From positions 570,744-634,743 of the forward strand of contig CP129479.1 of NCBI GenBank assembly GCA_030583865.1: a DNA stretch of 64,000 bases, written 5' to 3'. Below are positions 33,201-41,272 of the stretch, in pieces. The stretch's first letter is position 1. Each line of letters opens with the position of its first letter. This DNA comes from Thermodesulfobacteriota bacterium. Its GTDB lineage: Bacteria > Desulfobacterota > GWC2-55-46. Below the pieces are notes generated by a model. It was given only the letters and a program-made list of their open reading frames with translations. It ran no database searches and was not told where the DNA came from. The translations under genes were made by a program, and so were the position numbers.

Positions 33201-33331
33201 AGGCTGCTGAAAAGTCCATCAGCGTCAAAGGCTACGTCGCTGGACACTCCGGCGTACACGAAAAGTACGCCTCATTCCTCGCTCCCCTATTCCAACGGGG
33301 GCCTCGCTTCTGGAGCTTTTTGAGCAGCCTG
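33201..33331. repeat. family 2 palindromic repeat, with possible target duplication
   Basis: AGGCTGCTGAAAAGTCCATC to GGAGCTTTTTGAGCAGCCT, inner hairpin GGCGTACacgaaaaGTACGCC. TGATTTT occurs at both borders (33191-33197 and 33332-33338), which could be a 7-9-bp target duplication. Confidence 0.75.
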
Positions 33332-33357
33332 TGATTTTGAGTTTTTTAGCAACCTGT

Positions 33358-33390
33358 CAGGTGTAAATCCCAAATTTTTAGAGGTTGATA
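33358..33390 (+). repeat. family 1 relic (right end only)
   Basis: AAATCCCAAATTTTTAGAGG followed by TTGATAT matches the right terminal arm of family 1; the rest is missing. Confidence 0.55.
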
Positions 33391-33450
33391 TAAGTTTCTT
33401 GGGGATGCTCAAGAGGGGTAACCGGCGGAGAGGTTGAGGGCGGGGCCTGC

Positions 33451-33726
33451 TCAGCGGAAGCCCTTTTTGGACGCCTCCTCCTCGAAATACTTCTTGTAGA
33501 GTATGTCCCACTCGCGGCTTCCCTCGGGGACATCTCTTGAGAGCGAGCGTATCTTTGCCCGGGCCGCGGTGTCGGCCTCGTCCTCGACCTTCAAATACCC
33601 GGTCATGGCCTTCTTTATCTCGGCAAGGGCCTTGTCCTCGTCGGTAAAGTCCACGAGGTCGTCCTTCCATACGCCGTCGAAAAGGAGGTGGGCTATGTGC
33701 GATATCCTGTCGTCCGAGAGCCTCAA
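33451..33726 (-). CDS. DUF507 family protein (second of a pair)
   Basis: A 91-residue protein of DUF507, acidic and helical, starting MRLSDDRISHIAHLLFDGVW and ending with the family's EWDILYKKYFEEEASKKGFR. Function unknown; the two DUF507 genes nearly always sit side by side in deltaproteobacteria. Its TTG start at 33726 is part of the 4-bp target duplication (TTGA on the minus strand) of family 1 copy F, and the AGAGG in the element's end lies 5 bases upstream, where a ribosome binding site belongs. Confidence 0.88.
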   Translation of the reverse strand: MRLSDDRISHIAHLLFDGVWKDDLVDFTDEDKALAEIKKAMTGYLKVEDEADTAARAKIRSLSRDVPEGSREWDILYKKYFEEEASKKGFR

Positions 33727-33868
33727 GGCAACCTCTATAAATTAGAGTTTTTTACCGCTTTTCCCTGAAGGGCGGGAATAAAAAACGGAGCATATATGTG
33801 AATATGTGAGCATTTTTATTCCCGGCTGACACAGAGCCCGGGGAAAAGGCCATTTTAAAGGTTGCCTC
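33725..33868 (-). mobile_element. family 1 palindromic element, copy F (between the DUF507 genes)
   Basis: The only copy with the core in the opposite orientation (GAGCATATATGTGAATATGT on the plus strand). The ends GGCAACC/GGTTGCC are flanked by a perfect 4-bp duplication TCAA on the plus strand (33723-33726 and 33868-33871). Confidence 0.9.
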
Positions 33869-34148
33869 AAAGGACTATGCCCCTTTCCCTGGCCAGCTTG
33901 CCCTTTATCATGTTGAACATCTTCCTGTAATCGAGCCTGTCCTTGTCGATCGCTCCGGCATGGCTCTGGAGAAGCCCCTCTACCTCCCTGTCGAGCTCGT
34001 CCTCGGCCCGGAGGTCCGCCAAAAAGACCTCGGTCATCTTCTCGAAGGCCTTTCTCTCGTCGGCCTTGAAGACCACGAGTCCCCCGTCTTTAAGCCTTTC
34101 GAGGACGTTCCTGACTATCTTCTCGACCTGGTCCCTGGAGAGTTTCAT
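33867..34148 (-). CDS. DUF507 family protein (first of a pair)
   Basis: A 93-residue paralogue of the next gene: MKLSRDQVEKIVRNVLERLK at the start, a central acidic helix and LDYRKMFNMIKGKLARERG at the end, matching DUF507 in length and layout. Its stop TGA abuts the end of family 1 copy F. Before the insertion its last bases CTTTGA contained both this stop and the TTG start of the second DUF507 gene. ATG 34148 is preceded by GGAG. Confidence 0.88.
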   Translation of the reverse strand: MKLSRDQVEKIVRNVLERLKDGGLVVFKADERKAFEKMTEVFLADLRAEDELDREVEGLLQSHAGAIDKDRLDYRKMFNMIKGKLARERGIVL

Positions 34149-34189
34149 GAACCGAAAATATCACAGGATACCAATGTTTGCAAGGGTGT

Positions 34190-34218
34190 TGACACGTGGC
34201 CTTTTTTAGACTATAAAT
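34190..34218 (+). promoter_or_regulatory. sigma70 promoter of the PA2779-like gene
   Basis: TTGACA (34190-34195), 17 bases, TATAAA (34213-34218), followed by a 5' leader of about 175 bases. Confidence 0.75.
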
Positions 34219-34398
34219 TATCGAATGCTCCTTGCGGAGCTCAGTCAAACGAGGCAAGCCCTCTTGCATTGAAAACCGAGGAAAAGCCCTCTCCCGCTAT
34301 CGAGTTTTTTGCGGTCTTAAGCCCGCTATCATCGCAGGCAGTTTTGTGTATCTCTTTCGGCAGCGCACTTTTAACAACAGAAAAGGGGGAGTGCAGTT

Positions 34399-34809
34399 AT
34401 GAAAGTCGTAAAAAGCTTCTATTTCAGGCAGGTCGCTCTTGTCCTTGCCTTCACAATGCTCGTCCTCGGAAGCATCCCCACAAAGAGCATGGCTCTTGTG
34501 ATCGGCTCTGACGCCGTGGTCGCTGCCGTGGCCGCAGAAGAGGCCCGCGAAGCTGACATTGCCAGGGTTCAGAGGGTGCTTGAGAGCAAGCTCGTGGCGG
34601 ACAAGCTCCAGCAGGCGGGCCTTTCGGAGGCCGAGATAAACGAGAGGCTGAGTAAGCTTTCGGACTCCGAGCTGCACTCGTTCGCCTCCCAGCTCGAAAG
34701 CCTCTATCCCGGCGGCGACGCCCTGAGCGCGATAATAGCGCTCCTTATAATCGTCATACTCGTGCTGGTGGTCCTTAAGCTCGCGGACAGGAAGATAGTC
34801 ATAAGATAG
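34399..34809 (+). CDS. PA2779 family protein
   Basis: A 136-residue envelope protein. N-terminal hydrophobic segment (about 10-32, QVALVLAFTMLVLGSI) typical of the family, then a charged helical middle with AEEAREADIARVQRVLESKL and LSEAEINERLSKLSDSEL, and a C-terminal membrane helix (about 110-128) with a basic tail DRKIVIR. The family is named after a Pseudomonas protein; it is regularly next to a C39-like peptidase (PA2778), as here. No biochemical role known. Its own promoter and terminator surround it. Confidence 0.85.
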   Translation: MKVVKSFYFRQVALVLAFTMLVLGSIPTKSMALVIGSDAVVAAVAAEEAREADIARVQRVLESKLVADKLQQAGLSEAEINERLSKLSDSELHSFASQLESLYPGGDALSAIIALLIIVILVLVVLKLADRKIVIR

Positions 34810-34820
34810 CGCAACATGGC

Positions 34821-34852
34821 GGGGCCCGGGCTCAGGCCCGGGCCCTTTTTTT
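34821..34852 (+). terminator. terminator after the PA2779-like gene
   Basis: GGGCCCGGGC TCA GGCCCGGGCCC followed by seven T, 12 bases after the stop. Confidence 0.9.
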
Positions 34853-34903
34853 CTGGCCCCGGCTGGCCGGGGCCTCTTCAAGGAAAGCTTGCCGGTCCTC
34901 GAT

Positions 34904-35046
34904 GGCAGCCTCTAAAGATTGGCCTTTCCCCGGACTCTTTGTCAGGCCTGGAACAAAAATGCTCACATGTTAATCATATATGCTCCGCTTTTTATTCCAG
35001 GCCTCCGGAAAAAGCAGGAAAAATCTCTAAATTTTTAGAGGTTGCC
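34904..35046 (+). mobile_element. family 1 palindromic element, copy G (supplies a ribosome binding site)
   Basis: The inner stem GGCCTGGAA pairs with TTCCAGGCC, differing from copy A on both sides. Its right end TTTAGAGGTTGCC stands 2 bases before the ATG of the C39-like peptidase gene. Confidence 0.88.
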
Positions 35047-35048
35047 GC

Positions 35049-35618
35049 ATGTCGCTCAGCAAGGCCCTTTTTCTTTCCGTTCTCCTGCTCTTCATCTCCG
35101 GGTGCGCCCCGGCAAGGGATGCCGTGCTCGAATCCCTCAGGGCCGACCCGGCTGCAGGCGCCTATATAGAAGGCGTGCCCTTTTTTCCGCAAGACGAATA
35201 CCTGTGCGGCCCGGCAGCGCTTGCCGGAGTGATGGCCTTTTACGGCGCCGAAGAGTCGATGGACGGGGTGGCCGGGGCCGTATATAATGAGAAGCTCAGG
35301 GGCACTCTCCCGATGGACCTCCTCGTCTACGCAAGGGACAGGGGGTTTGAGACGAGCTATTACAAGGGGGGATTCAAAGACCTTTCGGAAAGGGTCGGGA
35401 AAGGCGAGCCCCTGATATTATTCCTCAACCTGGGCTATGACATCTACCCGGTCGGGCATTACATCGTGGCCGTGGGGATACGCGAAAAGGACGGCGTGGT
35501 CCTGGCCCACTCCGGGACTGAAAGGGAAAAGGTCTACGGCATGAAGGAGCTTCAAAAGGCATGGTCCAGGACAGGGTATTCGACGCTACTTGTCCGCCCA
35601 GAGGGGAGGGAAAATTGA
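35049..35618 (+). CDS. PA2778-like C39-family cysteine peptidase lipoprotein
   Basis: A 189-residue protein. The signal ends in a lipobox (LLFISGCAP, Cys about 19). The papain-like C39 fold shows the nucleophile in DEYLCGPAALAGVM (Cys about 55) and the His in PVGHYIVAVGIREKDGV (about 138), with Asp/His-Ser region VLAHSGTE after it. PA2778-type peptidases are anchored in the membrane and occur with PA2779-type proteins and TPR lipoproteins, as here. AGAGG from family 1 copy G lies 7 bases before ATG. Its TGA overlaps the TTG of the next gene. Confidence 0.88.
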   Translation: MSLSKALFLSVLLLFISGCAPARDAVLESLRADPAAGAYIEGVPFFPQDEYLCGPAALAGVMAFYGAEESMDGVAGAVYNEKLRGTLPMDLLVYARDRGFETSYYKGGFKDLSERVGKGEPLILFLNLGYDIYPVGHYIVAVGIREKDGVVLAHSGTEREKVYGMKELQKAWSRTGYSTLLVRPEGREN

Positions 35619-36247
35619 AAAGGGTACACGCTCTCGCGCTTTTCGCGTTCCTTTCGCTTGCGTCGTGCGGGGTGTTTGAGGTCAAGGACTCGACCCCGCT
35701 TTCATTCGACGAGCACATGAGGCTCGGCTCCATCTACGAATCCCAGGGCAAATATGAGTTGGCGCTCCGCGAATACGAGAGCGCGCAGGCCATCGATACC
35801 AAGGAGGCCAAGGCCTACTTTGCCCTGGGGAATGTTTACCTGAGGACGGGCGAGTACGGCAAGGCGGAAAAGAGCTATGCCAGGGCAATCGAGCTCGGGC
35901 CGAGGCCCGAGTACTACAATAACCTTGCATGGGCGCTCATGGAAAAAGGCGACCTCCAGGCGGCAAGGGCCTCGGCTGAGGAGGCCCTTAAAAGCTCTCC
36001 TCCAAAGGAAAAATTCATCTACCTTGACACGCTCGGCGTCCTTGAGATGAGGGCCGGGGAGTACGTGTCGGCTGAGGAGAAGTTCCTGCAGGCCGCTGGC
36101 ACGGTGCCAGAGGGGCGCGCAGACGCTCTCTCCGAGATATACAGGCACCTCCGCGAGCTTTACAGGGCAAGCGGAGAGCCGGAGAAGGCCTCCACAATCG
36201 ACCGGAAGCTCGAAGTATTCAGGGGCGGAGACAAAGAAGGGCTTTGA
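35615..36247 (+). CDS. TPR-repeat lipoprotein
   Basis: A 210-residue protein starting with TTG in a TTGA overlap with the peptidase gene. Signal sequence KRVHALALFAFLSLASCGVF with a lipobox Cys near residue 18. Four or five tetratricopeptide repeats follow (HMRLGSIYESQGKYELALRE, AYFALGNVYLRTGEYGKAEK, YYNNLAWALMEKGDLQAARA and two more), giving a protein-binding solenoid. Probably a partner of the PA2778-like peptidase. Its stop overlaps the rlmB start, so the set PA2778-TPR-rlmB is one translation unit. Confidence 0.88.
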   Translation: MKRVHALALFAFLSLASCGVFEVKDSTPLSFDEHMRLGSIYESQGKYELALREYESAQAIDTKEAKAYFALGNVYLRTGEYGKAEKSYARAIELGPRPEYYNNLAWALMEKGDLQAARASAEEALKSSPPKEKFIYLDTLGVLEMRAGEYVSAEEKFLQAAGTVPEGRADALSEIYRHLRELYRASGEPEKASTIDRKLEVFRGGDKEGL

Positions 36248-36978
36248 GGACTGTATACGGAATAAACCCGGTGCTTGAGGCGCTTCGCTCGGGGGCCGTC
36301 ATCGACAAGGTCTTGATCTCCGAGGGGAGGACCGGCAGGGCGGCTTCCGACATCATGAAGCTCGCGGGCCAGAAAAAGGTCGAGGTCGCAAAGGCCGCCC
36401 CGCACGAGATTGCGAAGATTGCCGGGACCGAGAGGCACCAGGGGGTAGTTGCGCTCCTGCATGAGGAGTTCAGGTATTCGGATATCGAGGACCTCATTGC
36501 CGCATGGAAGGCGAAGGGCGGGCAGGCCTTCTTTCTCGTGCTCGATTCAGTGCAGGACCCGCAGAACCTCGGCTCTCTCGTAAGGACCGCCAATGCCGCC
36601 GGGGTGCACGGGGTCGTCATACCGAAAGACAGGGCGGCCGAGGTGACGCCGGCTGTCGTCAAGGCCTCGGCAGGCGCGACCGAACACACGCTGATAGCCC
36701 GGGAAGTGAATATCACGAGGGTGCTGGAGAGGCTCAAGGAGGAAGGGGTCTGGGCGGTCGCCGTTGAGGCCGGGTGCAGGGACGCGCTCTGGGGCACTGA
36801 CCTCGATAGAGATCTGGCCCTCGTAATCGGGAGCGAGGGAAAGGGCATAAGGAGGCTCGTCAGGGAAAGTTGCGACCTCTGCGCCTCCATACCGATGGCC
36901 GGCCAGGTAAATTCCCTTAATGCCGCGCAGGCCGGGGCCATAGCGATGTTCGAGGCCCTGAGGCAGCGGGGGAGATAG
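36244..36978 (+). CDS. rlmB: 23S rRNA (guanosine-2251-2'-O)-methyltransferase RlmB
   Basis: A 244-residue SpoU (SPOUT) methyltransferase. The N-terminal RNA-binding part starts RTVYGINPVLEALRSG; the knotted SAM domain has motif 1 VQDPQNLGSLVRTANAAGVH (about 102-121), motif 2 LVIGSEGKGIRRLVRE (about 196-211) and motif 3 IPMAGQVNSLNAAQAGAIAM (about 219-238). TTG start overlaps the previous stop. Could methylate another nucleotide, but the length and context fit RlmB. Confidence 0.93.
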   Translation: MRTVYGINPVLEALRSGAVIDKVLISEGRTGRAASDIMKLAGQKKVEVAKAAPHEIAKIAGTERHQGVVALLHEEFRYSDIEDLIAAWKAKGGQAFFLVLDSVQDPQNLGSLVRTANAAGVHGVVIPKDRAAEVTPAVVKASAGATEHTLIAREVNITRVLERLKEEGVWAVAVEAGCRDALWGTDLDRDLALVIGSEGKGIRRLVRESCDLCASIPMAGQVNSLNAAQAGAIAMFEALRQRGR

Positions 36979-37130
36979 CAGGCTGCTGAAAAAGGCCAAT
37001 CTGCTGTGTCGTCTTCAACATTGGCAACTCCGGCGTACAAAAAAGAAAATTATATTGTAGGGCGCGCTATGCGCACCATTACAAATCCCCCGCCATCCCC
37101 TTTAGAAAGGGTCTTAGGAAAGGGGGATAA
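36979..37130. repeat. truncated family 2 repeat and short composite repeat
   Basis: 36979-37045 holds the left half of family 2 (GCAGGCTGCTGAAAAAGGCC, GGCGTAC). 37055-37130 holds GCGCGCTATGCGCACCATTA followed by a CCCCTTTAGAAAGG hairpin, the same order as at 24128-24200. Confidence 0.65.
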
Positions 37131-37156
37131 ATCCTTGCTGACGGCAAATCCAGAAC

Positions 37157-38374
37157 ATGGTGCTCATGTCCAAGGCCGTCCTTTCTGACCTCGTAAGGGA
37201 AGCAGCCGAAAGGCTCAAGGGTGTCATAAGCCCCACCCCGCTCATATACTCTTCCAGCCTTTCGAGGCTCTTGGGCTTCGAATGCCTCCTTAAGCTCGAA
37301 AACCTCCAGAAGACCGGCTCATTCAAGGCGCGCGGGGCCTACTTTAAAATCTCTTCTCTTTCAGACCGGGAAAGAGCAGCTGGCGTTATAGCCGCCTCCT
37401 CGGGCAACCACGCCCAGGGGGTCGCGTGGGCCGCGGCGCTACTGGGCGTGAGGTCGCACATAGTAATGCCCGAGACGACACCCATCGTGAAGTTCGTGGC
37501 GACAAAAGGCTACGGCGGCGAGGTCATAATACACGGCAGCAACTTCATGGAGTCTTTCGCTTACGCCAGGGACCTTTCAGCCAAAAGGGGCCTGACGCTA
37601 ATCCATCCTTTTGACGACTATTCGATAATCGCCGGGCAGGGGACGATCGGCCTTGAGATAATTGAGGCGGCCCCGGAAGCCGACGCTATCGTCGTCCCGG
37701 TGGGCGGAGGCGGCCTCATCTCGGGGATTGCCTCTGTGGTGAAGGAGAAAAGCCCGGGCATGAAGGTAATAGGCGTTGAGGCAGCGGCATCGAGCTCGTG
37801 CATCGAGTCACTTAAAAGGGGCGGGCCATCGGAGGTAGAGGAGAGGCCCACCATCGCCGACGGAATAGCCGTAAAGCGCCCCGGTGAGAAGACCTTCAAG
37901 ATAATAAGAGAGCTTGTGGACGAGGTCCATGACGCAGGCGAGGACTCGATCGCATGGGCGATAGTTCAGCTCCTTGAAAGGAAAAAGCTCGTGGTCGAAG
38001 GCGCGGGCGCGGTGGGCGTCGCAGCGGCCATCGAAGGGAAGCTCCCGAAATCCGTAAAGAAGGCCGTCTTCGTCCTTAGCGGCGGCAACATCGACGTGAC
38101 CACCCTTGACAGGATAATAAGGCTCGGGCTGATACGCGAGGGGAGGATATTGAGGCTGTCGGCCCTCATACCCGATGAGCCGGGGGCATTGGCCCGGCTT
38201 ACCGCCGACATAGCTGCGCTCAAGGCCAACATCCTCCATGTGATACACGAGAGGGAGGCCGTTTCCGCGCCCATCAACACCATCCGGCTCGAGATAGTTC
38301 TTGAGACCGAAGGTCACGGACATTCGGAGAGGATAAGAAAGGAGCTTGGGGGGAAGGGGTACCTGCTGGGTTGA
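37157..38374 (+). CDS. ilvA: threonine ammonia-lyase (with ACT domain)
   Basis: A 405-residue PLP enzyme that deaminates threonine to 2-oxobutanoate for isoleucine synthesis. The PLP lysine is in LQKTGSFKARGAYFKI (about 56), the Asn ring in ASSGNHAQGVAWAA (about 80-93), the phosphate-binding glycine loop PVGGGGLISGIASV (about 179-192) and SGGNIDVTTLDRII (about 311). A single ACT domain ends the protein (about 325-405, RLSALIPDEPGALARLTADI), as in the medium, TdcB-like form. ATG 37157; no strong ribosome binding site. The next gene on the strand is far away, so it is probably monocistronic. Confidence 0.95.
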   Translation: MVLMSKAVLSDLVREAAERLKGVISPTPLIYSSSLSRLLGFECLLKLENLQKTGSFKARGAYFKISSLSDRERAAGVIAASSGNHAQGVAWAAALLGVRSHIVMPETTPIVKFVATKGYGGEVIIHGSNFMESFAYARDLSAKRGLTLIHPFDDYSIIAGQGTIGLEIIEAAPEADAIVVPVGGGGLISGIASVVKEKSPGMKVIGVEAAASSSCIESLKRGGPSEVEERPTIADGIAVKRPGEKTFKIIRELVDEVHDAGEDSIAWAIVQLLERKKLVVEGAGAVGVAAAIEGKLPKSVKKAVFVLSGGNIDVTTLDRIIRLGLIREGRILRLSALIPDEPGALARLTADIAALKANILHVIHEREAVSAPINTIRLEIVLETEGHGHSERIRKELGGKGYLLG

Positions 38375-38703
38375 ATGTAAATAAGCCAGATTTGATTATC
38401 GCACCGTTGTCATTCTGAGCGTAGCGAAAAATCTGGCATTTGATATTTTGCGGCGCTTATGTCTTTTCTTTACGATCTCCTTGAATTCTCTGCGCCTTAA
38501 CGCCGCGCTTCAGTTCGAAGACGAGCTCCGAGAGCGTGATGGCCTCCTAGATCTTCTTTCCGCGGGGCACTTCCGCCAGGCTTGCAGCTCTCTTTGCTTT
38601 AAATGTGGCGCGTATGGGTTTTATCAGCGTGCAGGGGCCTTAACAAGCGTCCAGGCTCCGATTCTCCGTCCAGGAAACGCGCTATTACCGGCGATAGCCG
38701 AAG
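38375..38703. other. 329-base intergenic stretch, nothing recognised
   Basis: No gene with start signal. TCATTCTGAGCGTAGCGAAA at 38410 resembles 43833-43852 and is a widespread short repeat. On the minus strand 38455-38540 can be read ITLSELVFELKRGVKAQR before a stop, possibly the tail of a dead gene, but I cannot place it. Confidence 0.45.
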
Positions 38704-38982
38704 CTACTTCCCCTGCCACCTCTTCAGGAGCTTCATCCTCCCCCAGGCCAACTCGCGGGCCTCTTCCTGGGAGATATTCTTTCCGATCATCATGGCGGAC
38801 GAGAGCTTCTCGAGCATCTCTTCCTTTGTGATGTCCGGCTCGGTAAACTGCCCTTTCCAGTAGCAGTACCTGCAATAGAAGGTGTTCATCACGGTGAGGT
38901 TGGCCTCGCAGCCGAACTCATCCTTGTTCATTATGAGCATGCCGCAGCTGTGGCACACCGGGCCTGGTAGTATTTCAGCCAT
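38704..38982 (-). CDS. small zinc-ribbon protein
   Basis: A 92-residue protein of the putative zinc ribbon family often annotated as such: CHSCGMLIMNKDEFG (about 10-24) and FYCRYCYWKGQFTEPDIT (about 35-52) supply four cysteines for one zinc, with a fifth Cys (EFGCEAN). The C-terminal part is helical (EEMLEKLSSAMM, LAWGRMKLLKRW). Function unknown; found stand-alone in many bacteria and archaea. It is 22 bases upstream of the HIT gene's stop, on the same strand, but transcription runs from hisIE and HIT into it. Confidence 0.85.
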   Translation of the reverse strand: MAEILPGPVCHSCGMLIMNKDEFGCEANLTVMNTFYCRYCYWKGQFTEPDITKEEMLEKLSSAMMIGKNISQEEARELAWGRMKLLKRWQGK

Positions 38983-39004
38983 ACTTTTTTACGCCTCCCT
39001 TTTC

Positions 39005-39343
39005 TTATCCCATCCTGCCGAGGAGCGTTCTCCCGGCCATGAAATGCATGTGCAGGTGGAAGACGGTCTGGCCGCCCTCCTCGTTGGTGTTTATTACGGT
39101 ACGGAAGCCCCTCTTGTCCAGCCCGAGCTTTTTAGCCAGCGCCTTTGCGGTCTCAAGCATCTCAGCAAGGAGCTCCCTGTCGTCGCAGTCCATGAGCGTT
39201 TCGTAGTGCGCCTTCGGGATTATGAGGATGTGCGTTGGGGCCTGCGGGTTTATGTCCCTTATCGCAATGAGCCTTTCGCTTTCGAGGACGACCTCGGACT
39301 TGGCCTCTTTCCTCCCGATACGGCAGAATATGCAACCGCTCAT
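39005..39343 (-). CDS. HIT-family nucleotide hydrolase
   Basis: A 112-residue histidine-triad protein of the Hint branch, which hydrolyses phosphoramidates such as aminoacyl-AMP or AMP-lysine. [16 protein letters not shown] (about 4-19) begins it with two zinc-ligand Cys, [18 protein letters not shown] (about 33-50) carries the fold, and the triad is [13 protein letters not shown] (about 94-106). Normal length. It overlaps the hisIE stop by 4 bases, so it is cotranscribed with histidine synthesis. Confidence 0.95.
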   Translation of the reverse strand: MSGCIFCRIGRKEAKSEVVLESERLIAIRDINPQAPTHILIIPKAHYETLMDCDDRELLAEMLETAKALAKKLGLDKRGFRTVINTNEEGGQTVFHLHMHFMAGRTLLGRMG

Positions 39344-40029
39344 TTCCCGCCCCGCGCCTCCTTCTCAGTTATGCCTGATATGCCGAAACGCCTCGCGAGT
39401 TCCCCGTATATCTCGTCCATGCCGATGCCCTTCTCTGAAAGTAGGACCATGCAGTGGAAGAGGAGGTCGGAAAATTCATAGACCACCTGGCCGTTCTCCT
39501 TGGAGCTTGCGGCTTCCAGGAGCTCGGCGGATTCCTCCTCTATCTTGTCGAGTATCTTCGTAAGCCCCTTGGCGTAGAGCGAGGCGACATATGATTTCGC
39601 CGGGTCGGCTTTCTTCCTTTCGGCGAGCACCTTCATGAGCTCCGTAAGCACGGCAGGCCCCGAGGGCTTTACCTCCTTGCCGTCCAAAGCCCTGTAGAAG
39701 CATGTCCTCTCGCCAGTGTGGCAGGCAGGCCCCCTGGGCTCGACGAGCAAGAGAAGGGTGTCCCCGTCGCAGTCGTACCTTACGGAGCGGACCTCCTGGA
39801 AGTTACCGGAGGTCTCGCCCTTCAGCCAGAGCTTCCCCCGGGAGCGGCTGAAATAGTGCGCCCTTCCGGTCGCAAGTGTCTTCTCGACGGCGACCCTGTC
39901 CATCCATGCCATCATAAGGACCTCGGAGGTCCGAGAGTCCTGCGCTATGGCGGGCACGAGCCCGCTCTCGTTGAACTTGACGGCGCTTATGTCGAACTGA
40001 ATGGGTTCCACAGGCGGATATAATACCAT
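39340..40029 (-). CDS. hisIE: bifunctional phosphoribosyl-AMP cyclohydrolase / phosphoribosyl-ATP diphosphatase
   Basis: A 229-residue fusion for steps 2 and 3 of histidine synthesis. The HisI part (about 1-120) has [38 protein letters not shown] and the metal-binding [23 protein letters not shown] cysteines. The HisE part (about 125-215) has the pyrophosphohydrolase helices with [17 protein letters not shown] and [16 protein letters not shown] 40029 is given, with [13 protein letters not shown] before the first conserved block. No other his gene here. Confidence 0.95.
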   Translation of the reverse strand: MVLYPPVEPIQFDISAVKFNESGLVPAIAQDSRTSEVLMMAWMDRVAVEKTLATGRAHYFSRSRGKLWLKGETSGNFQEVRSVRYDCDGDTLLLLVEPRGPACHTGERTCFYRALDGKEVKPSGPAVLTELMKVLAERKKADPAKSYVASLYAKGLTKILDKIEEESAELLEAASSKENGQVVYEFSDLLFHCMVLLSEKGIGMDEIYGELARRFGISGITEKEARGGK

Positions 40030-40204
40030 GCGGATTTCCGTGAATTCCAGTGTTTTGAAAGGGTCCTCTTCCAGCCGGGCAATTGCGCCAGGTATGTTTT
40101 TTTTGCAAAGCCGGTTTTGCCGCCTGACTTACACGGGATACACTGGATTTACTCGCGCGCCGGGCCGCCTTGACGGTCAGGTTTTTGGCTGATAGACTAC
40201 CTCT

Positions 40205-41272
40205 ATGCCTACAAAGACCGTTTCAAGCTCCGAGACGAAAAACATCCAGATAATCAACGAGAAGGGCGAGGCCGACGGCTCCCTCGTAAGCCTGTTTGCC
40301 GAGGATGACTTCCGGCGTTTCTTCGAGACCATAATACTCGCCCGCACCTTCAACCACAGGGCCCTGAGCCTTCAGAGGGAGGGACGCCTCGGCACCTATG
40401 CCTCCATCTGGGGGCAGGAGGCCTCCCAGATAGGCTCGGCGCTCGCCTTCGGAGAAGAGGACTGGTTGTTCCCTTCATTCAGGGAGTCCGGGGTCTACAT
40501 CGCAAGGGGCTACCCCGTCTGGATGCTCTACCGCTACTGGGCGGGGGACGAGCGCGGCATGCACGCCCCTACGGGCTTTAACCTCTTCCCCATGAGCGTG
40601 CCGGTCGGCACGCAGGTGCCGCACGCAACTGGCGCGGCCTGGGCCATGAAGCTCAAGGGCCACAGGAAGGCGGCTGCGGTCTACTTCGGCGACGGCGGCT
40701 CGTCAAAAGGGGACTTCCACGAGGGGCTAAATTTCGCCGGCGTCTTCAAGGTCCCTGCCATATTCATATGCCAGAACAACCAGTGGGCCATATCCGTGCC
40801 GAGGTCCAGGCAGACGACGGCGAAGACGATAGCCGAGAGGGCCTTCGGCTACGGCTTCGAGGGCGTCCAGGTGGACGGCAATGACATATTGGCCGTATTC
40901 AAGGTCACGAGGGACGCGATAGAGAGGGCCAGGGCCGGCGAAGGACCGACCCTCATAGAGTGCTTCACCTACCGCCTCGACGACCACACCACCGCCGACG
41001 ACTCGTCGCGCTACAGGAGCGACGAAGAGGTCGAGTACTGGAAGGAGAGGGAGCCCCTTAAAAGGCTCAGGACATACATGGAAGGCAAGGGCTGGTGGAC
41101 GAAGGAATATGAAGACAGTGTAACGAAAAAAGCCGAGGAGAGGATCGATTCCGAGATACGAAAGGCAGAGGCATTCGAGGCGCCAGACCCGGCGGACATC
41201 ATAAAATACACGTACGGCTCCCTTACCCCGCGGCAGGCCCGGGAGCTGAAGGAGTTCAAGTGGCGAGGCTGA
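40205..41272 (+). CDS. pdhA: pyruvate dehydrogenase E1 component subunit alpha
   Basis: A 355-residue thiamine-diphosphate enzyme subunit that decarboxylates pyruvate (or a branched oxoacid) and acetylates E2. The TPP/Mg motif is GDGGSSKGDFHEGLNFAGVF with ICQNNQWAIS (about 161-197), and the phosphorylation-loop region reads YRLDDHTTADDSSRYR (about 258-273). HAPTGFNLFPMSVPVGTQVP (about 120) contacts substrate. Length and form fit the alpha2beta2 type with pdhB, which it overlaps by 13 bases. Substrate choice between pyruvate and branched-chain oxoacids cannot be settled by eye. Confidence 0.93.
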   Translation: MPTKTVSSSETKNIQIINEKGEADGSLVSLFAEDDFRRFFETIILARTFNHRALSLQREGRLGTYASIWGQEASQIGSALAFGEEDWLFPSFRESGVYIARGYPVWMLYRYWAGDERGMHAPTGFNLFPMSVPVGTQVPHATGAAWAMKLKGHRKAAAVYFGDGGSSKGDFHEGLNFAGVFKVPAIFICQNNQWAISVPRSRQTTAKTIAERAFGYGFEGVQVDGNDILAVFKVTRDAIERARAGEGPTLIECFTYRLDDHTTADDSSRYRSDEEVEYWKEREPLKRLRTYMEGKGWWTKEYEDSVTKKAEERIDSEIRKAEAFEAPDPADIIKYTYGSLTPRQARELKEFKWRG

